From NCBI RefSeq assembly GCF_003999975.1, contig NZ_RJAC01000001.1, positions 372,001 through 436,000 on the forward strand: a DNA stretch of 64,000 bases, given 5' to 3'. This document shows, piece by piece, positions 1-8,243 of this stretch. This stretch comes from Actinoplanes solisilvae. GTDB taxonomy: Bacteria; Actinomycetota; Actinomycetes; Mycobacteriales; Micromonosporaceae. The number at the start of each line of letters is the position of its first letter. Position 1 is the first letter of the stretch. A program made the position numbers and the translations under genes. Below the pieces are notes generated by a model. The model had not been told where the DNA came from. It was given only the letters and a program-made list of their open reading frames with translations, and made no database searches.

Positions 1-37
1 TGCCGATCGAGCCCCCATGTGTGCCTGGCCGGCGAAA

Positions 38-517
38 TCAGTCTTCGTAGCAGATCGGCGAGGGCTCTTTGATCCCGAGACTCGCACAGTCGACGGCGCT
101 GCCCTGGCTGTGATACTTCCAGCCCGCACTGGGCCGGTAGTGGAAGAAGTAGGCGCCGTCGCCGAGGTTCGGTCCGGCCGGCCAGGCGGTGGCCCAGTCC
201 TTCCAGCAGTGGACGTTCGACGCCGGGAAATACCAGTCCTCGGGCAGATCGACCAACCGTTCCAAAGCCTTCGCCGAGGGGCAGTCGGGGTGGCGCACCG
301 GCTTGCGTGTCACCTTGGCCGACGCGGTTCTCGAAGTCTTGACGGTCGGGACCGGAGCGGTGGTGGAGGGGGCGGTAGGGACGGGAGCAGCGGTTGCCGG
401 AGCAGTGGAGGTGGGAGCGGTGGAGGTGGGAGCGGCAGCGGTGGGAGCCGGCGTGGAATCACACGCGGCGAGCCCGAGAAGGACGGCGGCGGACAGCAAC
501 AGCAGGTGGCGGCGCAT
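38..517 (-). CDS. Putative secreted lipoprotein
   Basis: A 159-residue protein of unknown function. It begins with a short basic stretch, a hydrophobic segment and a lipobox ending in LAAC (Cys19), so it should be lipid-anchored on the outer face of the membrane. Residues 21-60 are a Thr/Ala/Pro linker built from near-repeats (TSTAP), followed by a compact domain of about 90 residues with several Cys (HPDC, HCWKDW, VDCAS, PICYED) that may form disulfides. I chose the ATG at 517 over an upstream in-frame start because the signal peptide begins there and a G-rich Shine-Dalgarno sequence precedes it. I do not recognise the C-terminal family. Confidence 0.7.
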   Translation of the reverse strand: MRRHLLLLSAAVLLGLAACDSTPAPTAAAPTSTAPTSTAPATAAPVPTAPSTTAPVPTVKTSRTASAKVTRKPVRHPDCPSAKALERLVDLPEDWYFPASNVHCWKDWATAWPAGPNLGDGAYFFHYRPSAGWKYHSQGSAVDCASLGIKEPSPICYED

Positions 518-596
518 GGTTCCCCCGGTGGTCGTGATGCTTGTACCCGGGTACACGCGGTCCACAGTAGGCAGGTTGCCGCCCGCCGAGGACTTT

Positions 597-1391
597 TCAG
601 TCGGCCTTCGGCACCGGTACGTCGGAGAAGGCGGCCACGGTCCGGTCGGCGTACGCGTTCATGTCGCCGGTCTCCATCGGACCGTCCCACGTGCGGGGCA
701 GCGGGACCGGCACCGACGGCGCGACCCGGCTGACGACCTCGTCGAGCACCTTCTCGGCGTCGCCGACCCACAGGTGCTTGGCCCCGGCGACCGGCACGAT
801 CTCGGCGTGCGGCGCGGCGGCGAACCGCTCGGTCGCCTCGGCCGGACGCAGGTAGTCGTCGAACTCCGGGATCAGCGCCGTGAGCGGCTTGCCTTCCGCG
901 GCCCAGGCGGCCAGGTCGGCGGGCTGCGAGAACCGCAGCGGCGGTGACAGCAGGATCGCCCCCGCCACGGCCGGATCGAGGCCATGCATGAGCGTGAGGT
1001 CGGTGCCGAACGACCAGCCGAGCAGCCAGATGTTGGGCAGGTCGGCGAACTCGGCGAACTCGATCGCCGCGGCCACGTCGAACCGCTCGTCGACCCCGGC
1101 CGAGAACGTGCCCTGGCTGGTCCCGCGCACGCTCGAGGTACCCCGGGTGTTGAACCGCAGCACCGCGACCCCGGCCAGCGCCGGCAGCCGCCAGGCCGCC
1201 TTGCGGAAGACGTGGCTGTCCATCATGCCGCCGTGGGTGGGCAGCGGGTGCAGACAGACCAGCGTGGCCAGCGGCTCACGGTCGAGCGGCTTGGACAGCT
1301 CGCCGACCAGGGTGAGGCCGTCGGCGGTCTGCAACTCGATGTCCTCGCGGTGAGCGGGCAGGATCGAGTTGGCGCGGATCGAAGAACTCAT
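597..1391 (-). CDS. Alpha/beta hydrolase
   Basis: A 264-residue cytoplasmic alpha/beta-hydrolase-fold enzyme. The nucleophile elbow GWSFG (residues 125-129, Ser127) is clear, an oxyanion-type HPLP segment lies at 48-51, and His206 (AKHLW) fits the catalytic His. The acid is probably one of the Asp residues near 178-179. The N-terminal layout (strand, NTRGTSS turn, DVAAAIEF helix, nucleophile) matches small dienelactone-hydrolase-like or esterase proteins. The substrate cannot be told. It stands alone, downstream of a small minus-strand gene. Confidence 0.8.
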   Translation of the reverse strand: MSSSIRANSILPAHREDIELQTADGLTLVGELSKPLDREPLATLVCLHPLPTHGGMMDSHVFRKAAWRLPALAGVAVLRFNTRGTSSVRGTSQGTFSAGVDERFDVAAAIEFAEFADLPNIWLLGWSFGTDLTLMHGLDPAVAGAILLSPPLRFSQPADLAAWAAEGKPLTALIPEFDDYLRPAEATERFAAAPHAEIVPVAGAKHLWVGDAEKVLDEVVSRVAPSVPVPLPRTWDGPMETGDMNAYADRTVAAFSDVPVPKAD

Positions 1392-1441
1392 CGAGGCATG
1401 CCTTCAGTCGTTTTCGGGGTGGCGGGTGGGGGGTCGGAGGG

Positions 1442-1777
1442 TCACCCGTAGCGCGGGGCGTTGCGTGAGCGCTCCACGCCGGGGCCTCGTCGGTCACGCG
1501 CCTTCCAGCAGCCGGTGTGCCAGTGGCGGCGGTCGGTCTCGTCGCCGCGGCCGTCGATCGGCCAGGCCACGACGTGCGCCACGCCGGGCCGGATCTCCTG
1601 CAGGCAACCCGGGCAGCGGTACGTCTTCGCGGCCGCCCCGCCGAAGATCGACCGCACCATCCATTCGCCGTCCCGCCACTGCTGGACGCCCTCGATGCCC
1701 TTGCGGACGCGCTCGTCGGTCAGTTCCCGGGGCGGCTCCGAGCCCGGGCGGCGGCGGGGTTGGTTGCGGCGTGGCAC
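1442..1777 (-). CDS. Small Cys/His-motif actinobacterial protein
   Basis: About 111 residues from a GTG at 1777, beginning with a very basic stretch (PRRNQPRRRPG). A CPGC pair, a later HVV segment and an HWHTGC motif form a likely Cys/His metal-binding cluster resembling an HNH-like or zinc-ribbon core. Similar small proteins in actinobacterial genomes are often labelled ATP/GTP-binding protein, but I see no P-loop. The start is uncertain: another in-frame GTG lies two codons upstream and no Shine-Dalgarno is obvious. It is divergent from the aldehyde dehydrogenase with about 75 bp between starts. Confidence 0.6.
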   Translation of the reverse strand: MPRRNQPRRRPGSEPPRELTDERVRKGIEGVQQWRDGEWMVRSIFGGAAAKTYRCPGCLQEIRPGVAHVVAWPIDGRGDETDRRHWHTGCWKARDRRGPGVERSRNAPRYG

Positions 1778-1839
1778 ATTCACAAGCGTACGGGTAACGC
1801 CGATCACGACCAGTTGATGACTCACCGGTAACAAGTGGC

Positions 1840-1845
1840 TAGGCT
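1840..1845 (+). promoter_or_regulatory. Leaderless promoter -10 (TAGGCT)
   Basis: TAGGCT lies 7 nt before the ATG at 1853, so transcription should start at or next to the start codon. A weak -35 candidate (ATGACT, 1817-1822) gives a 17-nt spacer. No Shine-Dalgarno is visible. Confidence 0.55.
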
Positions 1846-1852
1846 CGCCTTC

Positions 1853-3343
1853 ATGACCGCTACGAGCGTGCCCGGGCTTCCGGCCGTCGAGGACGGCGTG
1901 CTGATCTCCACCAATCCGGCTTCCGGCGCCGAGGCCGGCCGCGTGCCCGTCGCCGACGCCGAGGCGGTTGCCGAGACCGTCCGCCGCGCTCGGGAGGCCG
2001 CCGTCTGGTGGCAGTCGCTCGGCTTCGACGGCCGCCGCGAGCGGTTGCTGCGGTGGCGGTCCCTGATCGTGCGCCGCGTCGAGGAACTGGCCCGGGTCAC
2101 CAGCCTCGAGACCGGCAAGCCGGCCGCCGACGCGATCGTCGAGGCCACCGCCGCCGTCGAGCACCTCGACTGGGCGGCCCGCAACGCCAAGCGGGTGCTC
2201 GGCCCGCGCCGCGTGCGCACCCGGCTGCTGGTGGCCGAACACTCCGGTCACCTCGAATACCAGCCGTTCGGTGTGGTCGGCGTGATCGGCCCGTGGAACT
2301 ACCCGATTCTCACGCCGGTCGGCCCGATCAGCGGGGCCCTGGCCGCCGGCAACGCCGTGGTCCTCAAGCCGAGCGAATACACGCCGATCGTCGGCCAGTG
2401 GCTGGTCGACACGTTCGCCGAGGTCGTTCCCGAGCAGCCGGTGCTGCAGGCGGTGCACGGGCTGGGCGACACGGGCGCCGCGCTGTGCCGCTCGGGGGTC
2501 GGCAAGATCGCGTTCACCGGGTCGACCGCCACCGCCAAGAAGGTGCTGGCCGCCTGCGCCGAGAATCTGGTGCCCGCGGTGATCGAGGCGGGCGGCAAGG
2601 ACGCGCTGATCGTCGACGCCGACGCCGATATCGCCGCCGCCGCCGAGGCCGCGGTGTGGGGCGCGATGACCAACGCCGGGCAGACCTGCATCGGCATCGA
2701 GCGGGCTTACGCCGTCGCGCCCGTCTACGACGCCTTCGTCGAGGCGGTCGTCGAAAAGGCCGGCAGGCTGCGCACGGGCGAGGAGATCGGCCCGATCACG
2801 ATGCCCGGCCAGCTCGACATCATCCGTGATCACATCGACGACGCGCTGGCCCAGGGCGGACGGGCGGTGCTCGGCGGGTCCGAGGCCGTGCGGCCCCCGT
2901 ACGTCTCCCCCACCGTGCTGGTCGACGTGCCGGCCGACTCGCGCGAGATGCGGGACGAGACCTTCGGGCCGACGCTCACGATCACCAAGGTCGCCGACGC
3001 TGACGAGGCCGTGCAAAAGGCCAACGCGACACCGTACGGGCTGGGTGGCTCGGTCTTCGGCAAGAAGAACTCGCTGCGCATCGCCCGGCGGCTGCGCTCC
3101 GGGATGGTCGCCGTCAACTCGACCCTCACGTTCGTCGGCATGGGCAACCTGCCGTTCGGGGGCGTGGGCGAGTCGGGTTTCGGCCGCATCCACGGCGAGG
3201 ACGGTCTGCGCGAGTTCGCCCGGGCCAAGGCGATCACCGTACGCCGTGGGCCTTCGCTTCTGCCGGCGATGACCTTCGAACGCACCCCGGCGCAGGTCGC
3301 CAACATTGTGAAGGCCTTGCGGATCCTGTACGGCCGGAAGTAG
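1853..3343 (+). CDS. NAD(P)-dependent aldehyde dehydrogenase
   Basis: A 496-residue enzyme of the aldehyde dehydrogenase superfamily that oxidises an aldehyde to its acid. Family landmarks are present: PWNYP in the Rossmann domain, FTGST at the cofactor site, EAGGKD with the general-base Glu, NAGQTC with the nucleophilic Cys, and ETFGP near the C terminus. The ending (VVKALRILYGRK-like tail after FGGVGESGFGR) resembles the subgroup that includes succinic-semialdehyde and coniferyl-aldehyde dehydrogenases, but the substrate is unknown. ATG 1853 is preferred to a GTG at 1835 because of the -10 box just upstream. Confidence 0.9.
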   Translation: MTATSVPGLPAVEDGVLISTNPASGAEAGRVPVADAEAVAETVRRAREAAVWWQSLGFDGRRERLLRWRSLIVRRVEELARVTSLETGKPAADAIVEATAAVEHLDWAARNAKRVLGPRRVRTRLLVAEHSGHLEYQPFGVVGVIGPWNYPILTPVGPISGALAAGNAVVLKPSEYTPIVGQWLVDTFAEVVPEQPVLQAVHGLGDTGAALCRSGVGKIAFTGSTATAKKVLAACAENLVPAVIEAGGKDALIVDADADIAAAAEAAVWGAMTNAGQTCIGIERAYAVAPVYDAFVEAVVEKAGRLRTGEEIGPITMPGQLDIIRDHIDDALAQGGRAVLGGSEAVRPPYVSPTVLVDVPADSREMRDETFGPTLTITKVADADEAVQKANATPYGLGGSVFGKKNSLRIARRLRSGMVAVNSTLTFVGMGNLPFGGVGESGFGRIHGEDGLREFARAKAITVRRGPSLLPAMTFERTPAQVANIVKALRILYGRK

Positions 3344-3361
3344 CCGCCCGAGCGCGGCTGC

Positions 3362-3367
3362 TAGCGT
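3362..3367 (+). promoter_or_regulatory. Leaderless promoter -10 (TAGCGT)
   Basis: TAGCGT ends 7 nt before the GTG at 3375 that opens the ABC transporter pair, giving an essentially leaderless message. No Shine-Dalgarno is present. Confidence 0.5.
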
Positions 3368-3374
3368 CCGACAG

Positions 3375-4022
3375 GTGGTGGATCATCCCGCGGTCGAGGT
3401 CGACGACCTGCATGTCGGTTACGGTTCCACGCCGGTGCTGGTGGGGGTCAAGCTGACCGTCCCGGCCGGCGAGGGTGTCTGCGTGGTCGGCGAGAACGGC
3501 ATCGGCAAGTCGACGCTGCTGCGCTGCGTCAGCGGCCTTCAACAGCCCGACCAGGGCACGATCCGGGTCTTCGGCGGCGATCCGGGCGCGACCCCCGAGT
3601 TCTGGCGGGCCGTGGTCACCACGGTCGAGCCCCCGACCTGGTATCCCGGACTGACCGCCCGCGAGCACGCCGAACTGGTCTGCCGCGCCCACGGTCAGGA
3701 TCCCGAAGAGGCCGGCATCGACGAGGCGCTGGAGCGGTTCGGCCTGGCCGGTCACACCGACGCGATCCCGCCGTCCCTGTCGTCCGGGCAGAAGCAGCGG
3801 CTGGTCCTGGCCATCGCCCTGCTGCGCCCCAGCTCGCTGCTGATCCTCGACGAGCCCGAGCAGCGCCTCGACCGCGAGGGCCGCGCCGACGTGGCCTCCC
3901 TGCTCTCCGACTACCTCGAGGGTGGCGGCTCGTTGCTGATCGCCAGCCACGACGAGACGTTCGCGGTCGCCTCGGGCGCGGCGATCACCACGATGGAGTC
4001 GCTGAGCGCGGGCACGCCATGA
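3375..4022 (+). CDS. ABC transporter ATP-binding protein
   Basis: A 215-residue ABC ATPase. Walker A (GENGIGKST), signature (LSSGQKQRL), Walker B (LLILDEPEQRLD) and the switch His (SHDE) are all present. It overlaps the following permease gene by 4 bp (ATGA), so the two are translationally coupled and form one exporter. The cargo is unknown. It starts at a GTG that fits the leaderless -10 box at 3362-3367. Confidence 0.9.
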   Translation: MVDHPAVEVDDLHVGYGSTPVLVGVKLTVPAGEGVCVVGENGIGKSTLLRCVSGLQQPDQGTIRVFGGDPGATPEFWRAVVTTVEPPTWYPGLTAREHAELVCRAHGQDPEEAGIDEALERFGLAGHTDAIPPSLSSGQKQRLVLAIALLRPSSLLILDEPEQRLDREGRADVASLLSDYLEGGGSLLIASHDETFAVASGAAITTMESLSAGTP

Positions 4023-5515
4023 CGGCCGTCCCCCTCGCCCCCGTCCGCCGCTGGATCAGCCGCACCCAGTCCTCCCACCGCGAGCGCGGAGCCACCCTGA
4101 GCAGCCTGTACGTGGGTCTGCTGTCGGTCGCCATCATCGGCGGCATCCTGCACCGTCAGCTCGCCGCCGTCTTCTGGCCGTCCGCCCCCAACGCCTCCGC
4201 CCTGGCCGGCGCCTCGCTCGTGGCCGTCTGCTACGGCCTGCTCTACCTGGCCCTGCGCCGCTTCGGCCCGCTCGCCCTGAGCCGTCCCGCGGCGTCGTGG
4301 CTGCTCCCGGCCCCGGTCAGCCGTCGCCGCCTGCTGCTGCCGTCGCTGCGCATCGCGGGCTTCACCGCCGCCCTGCTCGGGGCCCTGGCCGCGGTCGCGA
4401 TCGTCGGCCACGTCGCCCCGCGCGCCCGGGTCGGCGACGAGGTGGCGCTGCTGACCGTCGGCGGGGCGCTGATCGGCCTGGCCCTGCTGCTGGTCGCGGC
4501 GGCCGCGCAGGCGGGCGGACGCTGGGGCGACGCGGTCGACACGATCGCCGGGCTGGCCTTCGCGGCGGGCCTCGTCGGCCTGGTCACGGCCACGACGCTC
4601 GATTCGCCGGTCGGCGTGACGGACTGGCCCCCGGCCGGAACCCTGGTGCCGGTCGTGGCCGGCGTCTTCGTCGTGGTCGTGGTGGTGCTCGCGCTGGTCG
4701 TCCGGGGCCTGGCCCGAACCCCGAGCGACCGCATCCTGGACGCCTCGCGCACGGCCGGCACGCTCTTCGACACGGCGTTCGGCGTCGAGCCGTCGTTCCT
4801 CACCGACATGATCGAGCGCCGGTACTGGGCCCGGCGGCGGCTGCGCTCCACCCGGCTGAGCTCACGCCTGCCCATCCTGATCGCCCAGGACCTTCTGCTG
4901 GCCGTGCGACGCAGGCGACGCCTGCTGTGGCTCGCCCTCGCCACCGTCCTTCCGGTGCTGCTCGGTTCGGCGCCGGGCTGGGTGCTGGGCGCGGCCGTGC
5001 TGCTCGGTTGCCTCTTCGCCGGCCTGACCGCCACCGGCAACGCCCGCACCGACGCCGGCAACCCGGTCATGCTGCGGCTGCTCGGCATGACGTCGCGCGA
5101 GGCCGTCTTCCAGCGCCTGTGGGTGCCCGGTGTGCTGGCCGGGGTGTGGGCCGCTCTCGCTCTGACCGCCCTCGACCTTCTCGGCGACCTGCCCTCCGGC
5201 CCCTGGTGGGCGCTGGGCCTGACCCTGGGCCCGGTCGGCGCCGCCGCCGCGGTGCACCGGGCCCGCGTCGGCTTCGTCCGCAACGAGCTGCTGCCGCTGG
5301 ACACGCCGATGGGCACCTTGTCGACCGGACCGCTGGTCAATGCCGTCATGGGCCCCGACCTGTTGCTGCTCGGCGTCCCCGCCTGGATCGCCATCGGGCA
5401 GGGTTCGCTGTCGTGGACGACCGTGCTGCTGCAAGGGGTGATCGGGGTGGCCGGGGCTCGGGTCTATCTGGCCGGGACCACGTCGCTGGAGCGGACCGAG
5501 CTTTCCGCCGGTTGA
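4019..5515 (+). CDS. ABC transporter membrane subunit (DUF6297-like)
   Basis: A 498-residue polytopic membrane protein with roughly 10-12 hydrophobic segments and a cytoplasmic stretch around residues 235-290 rich in Arg (RRYWARRRLRS). The first codon overlaps the stop of the ATPase gene. Size, topology and pairing suit the actinobacterial permease group usually called DUF6297. That family name is from memory and tentative. The export role is inferred from the partner ATPase. Confidence 0.75.
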   Translation: MTAVPLAPVRRWISRTQSSHRERGATLSSLYVGLLSVAIIGGILHRQLAAVFWPSAPNASALAGASLVAVCYGLLYLALRRFGPLALSRPAASWLLPAPVSRRRLLLPSLRIAGFTAALLGALAAVAIVGHVAPRARVGDEVALLTVGGALIGLALLLVAAAAQAGGRWGDAVDTIAGLAFAAGLVGLVTATTLDSPVGVTDWPPAGTLVPVVAGVFVVVVVVLALVVRGLARTPSDRILDASRTAGTLFDTAFGVEPSFLTDMIERRYWARRRLRSTRLSSRLPILIAQDLLLAVRRRRRLLWLALATVLPVLLGSAPGWVLGAAVLLGCLFAGLTATGNARTDAGNPVMLRLLGMTSREAVFQRLWVPGVLAGVWAALALTALDLLGDLPSGPWWALGLTLGPVGAAAAVHRARVGFVRNELLPLDTPMGTLSTGPLVNAVMGPDLLLLGVPAWIAIGQGSLSWTTVLLQGVIGVAGARVYLAGTTSLERTELSAG

Positions 5516-5522
5516 GCCGCCC

Positions 5523-6182
5523 TCAGAACAGAGTGAGTTCGTCGCGCTCCATGCCGCGCAGCTTGTCGTAGTCGACGACGACGCAGCGGATGCCGCGGTC
5601 GGTCGCGAGCACGCGGGCCTGCGGCTTGATCTCTTGGGCCGCGAAGACGCCCTGGACCGGAGCGAGCAACGGGTCGCGGTTCATCAGTTCGAGATAGCGG
5701 GTCAACTGCTCGACGCCGTCGATCTCGCCCCGGCGCTTGATCTCGACCGCCACCGAGCCACCGTTGGCGTCCTTGCAGAGCAGGTCGACCGGGCCGATCG
5801 CGGTCATGAACTCGCGGCGCACCAGGCTCCAGCCCTCACCGAACGTGTCGGGGTGGGCCGCCAGCAGCTCTTGCAGGTGGGCCTCGACGCCGTCCTTGAC
5901 CAGGCCGGGATCGACCCCCAACTCGTACGAGGTGTCCTGGAAGATCTCCTCGAGGGTGATCCGCAGTTCCTCGCCGGCCTTGTTCACGACCTTCCAGACG
6001 CCGGGGGCCTCCTGCAGCTTGCACGGGGGGCTCATCCAGTTCAGCGGCTTGTAGGCGCGATCGTCGGCGTGGATGGAGACCGACCCGTCGGCCTTGACCA
6101 TCACCAGGCGAGTGGCGGTAGGCAGATGGGCGGACAACCGTCCGACATAGTCGACGGAGCACTTCGCGATGACCAGGCGCAC
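5523..6182 (-). CDS. nucS: Mismatch-specific endonuclease NucS/EndoMS
   Basis: A 219-residue homologue of NucS (EndoMS), the enzyme that cuts both strands at G-T, G-G and T-T mismatches in actinobacteria and archaea that lack MutS/MutL. The N-terminal half ([16 protein letters not shown]) is the dimerisation/DNA-binding domain. The C-terminal nuclease core has GPVDLLC (Asp133) and VAVEIKRRG (Glu147, Lys149), the RecB-like D-ExK set. The last residues, ELTLF, look like a beta-clamp-binding peptide, matching the known clamp stimulation of EndoMS. It converges with the ABC permease gene. Confidence 0.93.
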   Translation of the reverse strand: MRLVIAKCSVDYVGRLSAHLPTATRLVMVKADGSVSIHADDRAYKPLNWMSPPCKLQEAPGVWKVVNKAGEELRITLEEIFQDTSYELGVDPGLVKDGVEAHLQELLAAHPDTFGEGWSLVRREFMTAIGPVDLLCKDANGGSVAVEIKRRGEIDGVEQLTRYLELMNRDPLLAPVQGVFAAQEIKPQARVLATDRGIRCVVVDYDKLRGMERDELTLF

Positions 6183-6240
6183 CGCACGACAGTACCGTCA
6201 CGGTTGCCGGGCGAGCCAAGCGGCGTTCGCGGGGGTTTGT

Positions 6241-6246
6241 CATCCT
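6241..6246 (+). promoter_or_regulatory. Leaderless promoter -10 (CATCCT)
   Basis: CATCCT ends 6 nt before the GTG at 6253. The intervening bases (GGAGCC) could also act as a weak Shine-Dalgarno, so a short leader cannot be excluded. Confidence 0.4.
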
Positions 6247-6252
6247 GGAGCC

Positions 6253-6867
6253 GTGCTCGAAGCGCTCACCGGCACCGGCCTGGCCGCATCCGCCGGGCTC
6301 AATGCCTACATCCCCCTGCTCACGATGGGCCTGCTGGCCCGCTACACCGACACGATCGACCTGCCGACCGGCTGGTCGTGGCTGTCGAACGGCTGGACGC
6401 TGCTGATCCTGGCCGTCCTGCTGGCGATCGAGGTCGTCGCCGACAAGGTGCCGGTGGTCGATCACGTCAACGACGTGGTGCAGACCGTGGTGCGGCCGAC
6501 CGCGGGCGGGCTTGCCTTCGGTGCCGGTTCGTCGTCCGAGACGGTCACCGTCAGCGACCCGGGGTCGTTCTTCGGGTCGCATCAGTGGGTGCCGATCGCG
6601 GCGGGGGTGGTGATCGCGCTCGGGGTGCACGGCGTGAAAGCACTGTCCCGGCCAGTGGTGAACACCACTACGGCCGGATTCGGCGCGCCCATCGCCAGCA
6701 CCGCCGAAGACATCGGCAGCGTTCTCATGTCCGTGTTCGCCATCCTGCTGCCGGTGTTGGTGCTGGTCGGGCTGGTTCTGATGGTTCTCGCCGGCATCTG
6801 GGTGGTGCGCCGGCGGCGGCGACGGAAGGCGCTGTCGGGTTCCGGAGCGCGGTCGCAGTTTGGTTGA
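6253..6867 (+). CDS. DUF4126-type membrane protein
   Basis: A 204-residue integral membrane protein. It opens with LTGTGLAASAGLNAYIPLL, typical of DUF4126 proteins, which are small membrane proteins of unknown function. Hydrophobic segments lie near residues 5-25, 50-65, 115-130 and 160-185, and the C terminus is an Arg-rich cytoplasmic tail. The GTG at 6253 is preferred because the upstream extension is not membrane-like and a -10 box sits just before it. The stop overlaps or abuts the start of the next membrane gene. Confidence 0.7.
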   Translation: MLEALTGTGLAASAGLNAYIPLLTMGLLARYTDTIDLPTGWSWLSNGWTLLILAVLLAIEVVADKVPVVDHVNDVVQTVVRPTAGGLAFGAGSSSETVTVSDPGSFFGSHQWVPIAAGVVIALGVHGVKALSRPVVNTTTAGFGAPIASTAEDIGSVLMSVFAILLPVLVLVGLVLMVLAGIWVVRRRRRRKALSGSGARSQFG

Positions 6868-6875
6868 CTCTCCGG

Positions 6876-8186
6876 GTGCCCGCGATCGCCGTACTCGCCT
6901 TCGCCCTGTCGTGGTGGGCCGCCTGCTATCTGGTGGGCCGCGACCCCAGGCGCCCGGCGGCTCTGCGGGCGGCCGGCGGGCTGATCGCGTACGCCCTCGG
7001 GGTCGCACTGTGGAGCGTCGCACCTGAGCACTCCGCGACCCAGGTGCTGCTCTGCGTCCCGGCGCTGTTCTGGGCGGGTGCGGCGATCTCGCTGCTCCCG
7101 TCCGCGGTGCCCGAGCGGCGCTATCTCGATCGTGGCTGGGTCGTGCTGTCGGGCGCGTTCCTGGTGATGCTGGTGCTGCTGCCGCCGGCCGGGCGGCTGG
7201 TCGTGGTGGCCCCGCTCGCCGGTGGCCTGGTGCTGCTCTGGCGGTTCCGTGACCAGGTACGCCCGCCCGTGCTCACCGCGGCGCTGGCTGTCGCGGCCGC
7301 TCTCTACGCGGCCGCGCTGGCGGGGCTGCTGCTGCCGCTCGACCTGAGCCTGTCCGGGCTGCTGGTCGCCGCGGCCGGCCTCGATCTGGTGATGCTCGGC
7401 TTCCTGATCGCGGTCGCCGAGGCGCTCGACGTCGGTGAGCGGCTGCGCCCCGATCTGATCCGTGCGGTGACCGCCGCCCTGGTCGCGACCGTGCTGGTGG
7501 GCGGGCCCATCGCGGTCACCGTGCTCGAGGTCGACGACGAGCCGGTGCTGGTCGGCCTGCAGTTCGCGCTGCTCGCCGTGGTGATGACCGCGACCGGGCT
7601 GGCCGGGCCGGTGCGCCGGGGCCTCGACCTGCTCGCCTTCCGCGGGGACGAGCGGCTGCGCCAGGAACGTTCGGTGTTGTGGTCACTGAGCGAGGCGCTG
7701 CCCCGGCATCGGCTGCGACGGCGGCTGCTCGTCACCGGGCGGGACGACTTCCTGCGGTTCGCGCGGCAGGCCCTCGACAACTACGGCGACCTGGGCCGGC
7801 TGATGCGCAGCCCGCTCACCGACCTGCCCAGCGTCCACCGTCGAGGGACCAGCCACGCCGCCCGGGCCGTCGAACTGCGGGCGTTGCTGGCGAGGAAGGT
7901 CGGCGAGCTGCGTCCGGCCGGGCCGTTCGAGACGACCGACGAGTGGCGGCACTGGACCGCGCTGCGTTTCCGGGTCGAACTCGGCCTGGACCCGTACGCC
8001 CGAAAGCCTTCCTCGGACGGGCTCGACCCCGACGATCGCCGGGCTCTCGAGTGGTTGCGCAGGCAGGTGCCGCCGGGCACCCTGCGGCGCTGGCAGGAGG
8101 AGGCCACGGTGCTGGTGGCGGCCCGGCTGTGGGACGAATTGGCCGTCAGCCGGGCGCGGGGCGTCGCCCCGACACGCAACACATAA
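6876..8186 (+). CDS. Integral membrane protein with cytoplasmic C-terminal domain
   Basis: About 436 residues. The first half holds around eight hydrophobic helices (from VPAIAVLAFALSWW onward). The second half, from about residue 250, is soluble and helical: an ALDNYGDLGRLMRSPL segment, then ARAVELRALLARKV, then WRHWTALRFRVELGLDPY, then TLRRWQEEATVLVAARL. I have seen this arrangement in unannotated actinobacterial proteins but know no function. The start is uncertain: GTG 6876 was chosen, but a TTG at 6864 overlapping the DUF4126 stop is in frame and could be translationally coupled. Confidence 0.6.
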   Translation: MPAIAVLAFALSWWAACYLVGRDPRRPAALRAAGGLIAYALGVALWSVAPEHSATQVLLCVPALFWAGAAISLLPSAVPERRYLDRGWVVLSGAFLVMLVLLPPAGRLVVVAPLAGGLVLLWRFRDQVRPPVLTAALAVAAALYAAALAGLLLPLDLSLSGLLVAAAGLDLVMLGFLIAVAEALDVGERLRPDLIRAVTAALVATVLVGGPIAVTVLEVDDEPVLVGLQFALLAVVMTATGLAGPVRRGLDLLAFRGDERLRQERSVLWSLSEALPRHRLRRRLLVTGRDDFLRFARQALDNYGDLGRLMRSPLTDLPSVHRRGTSHAARAVELRALLARKVGELRPAGPFETTDEWRHWTALRFRVELGLDPYARKPSSDGLDPDDRRALEWLRRQVPPGTLRRWQEEATVLVAARLWDELAVSRARGVAPTRNT

Positions 8187-8243
8187 CCGGTCACCAAGGC
8201 CGAAAATGGGTAAAATCCCCCATCGTGCGATTCTGGGGGACGG

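Noticed and set aside
5634..6875. Upstream extension of the membrane gene ending at 8186
   Set aside because: It overlaps nucS antisense and the DUF4126 gene in another frame. Hydrophobic helices begin only after 6876.
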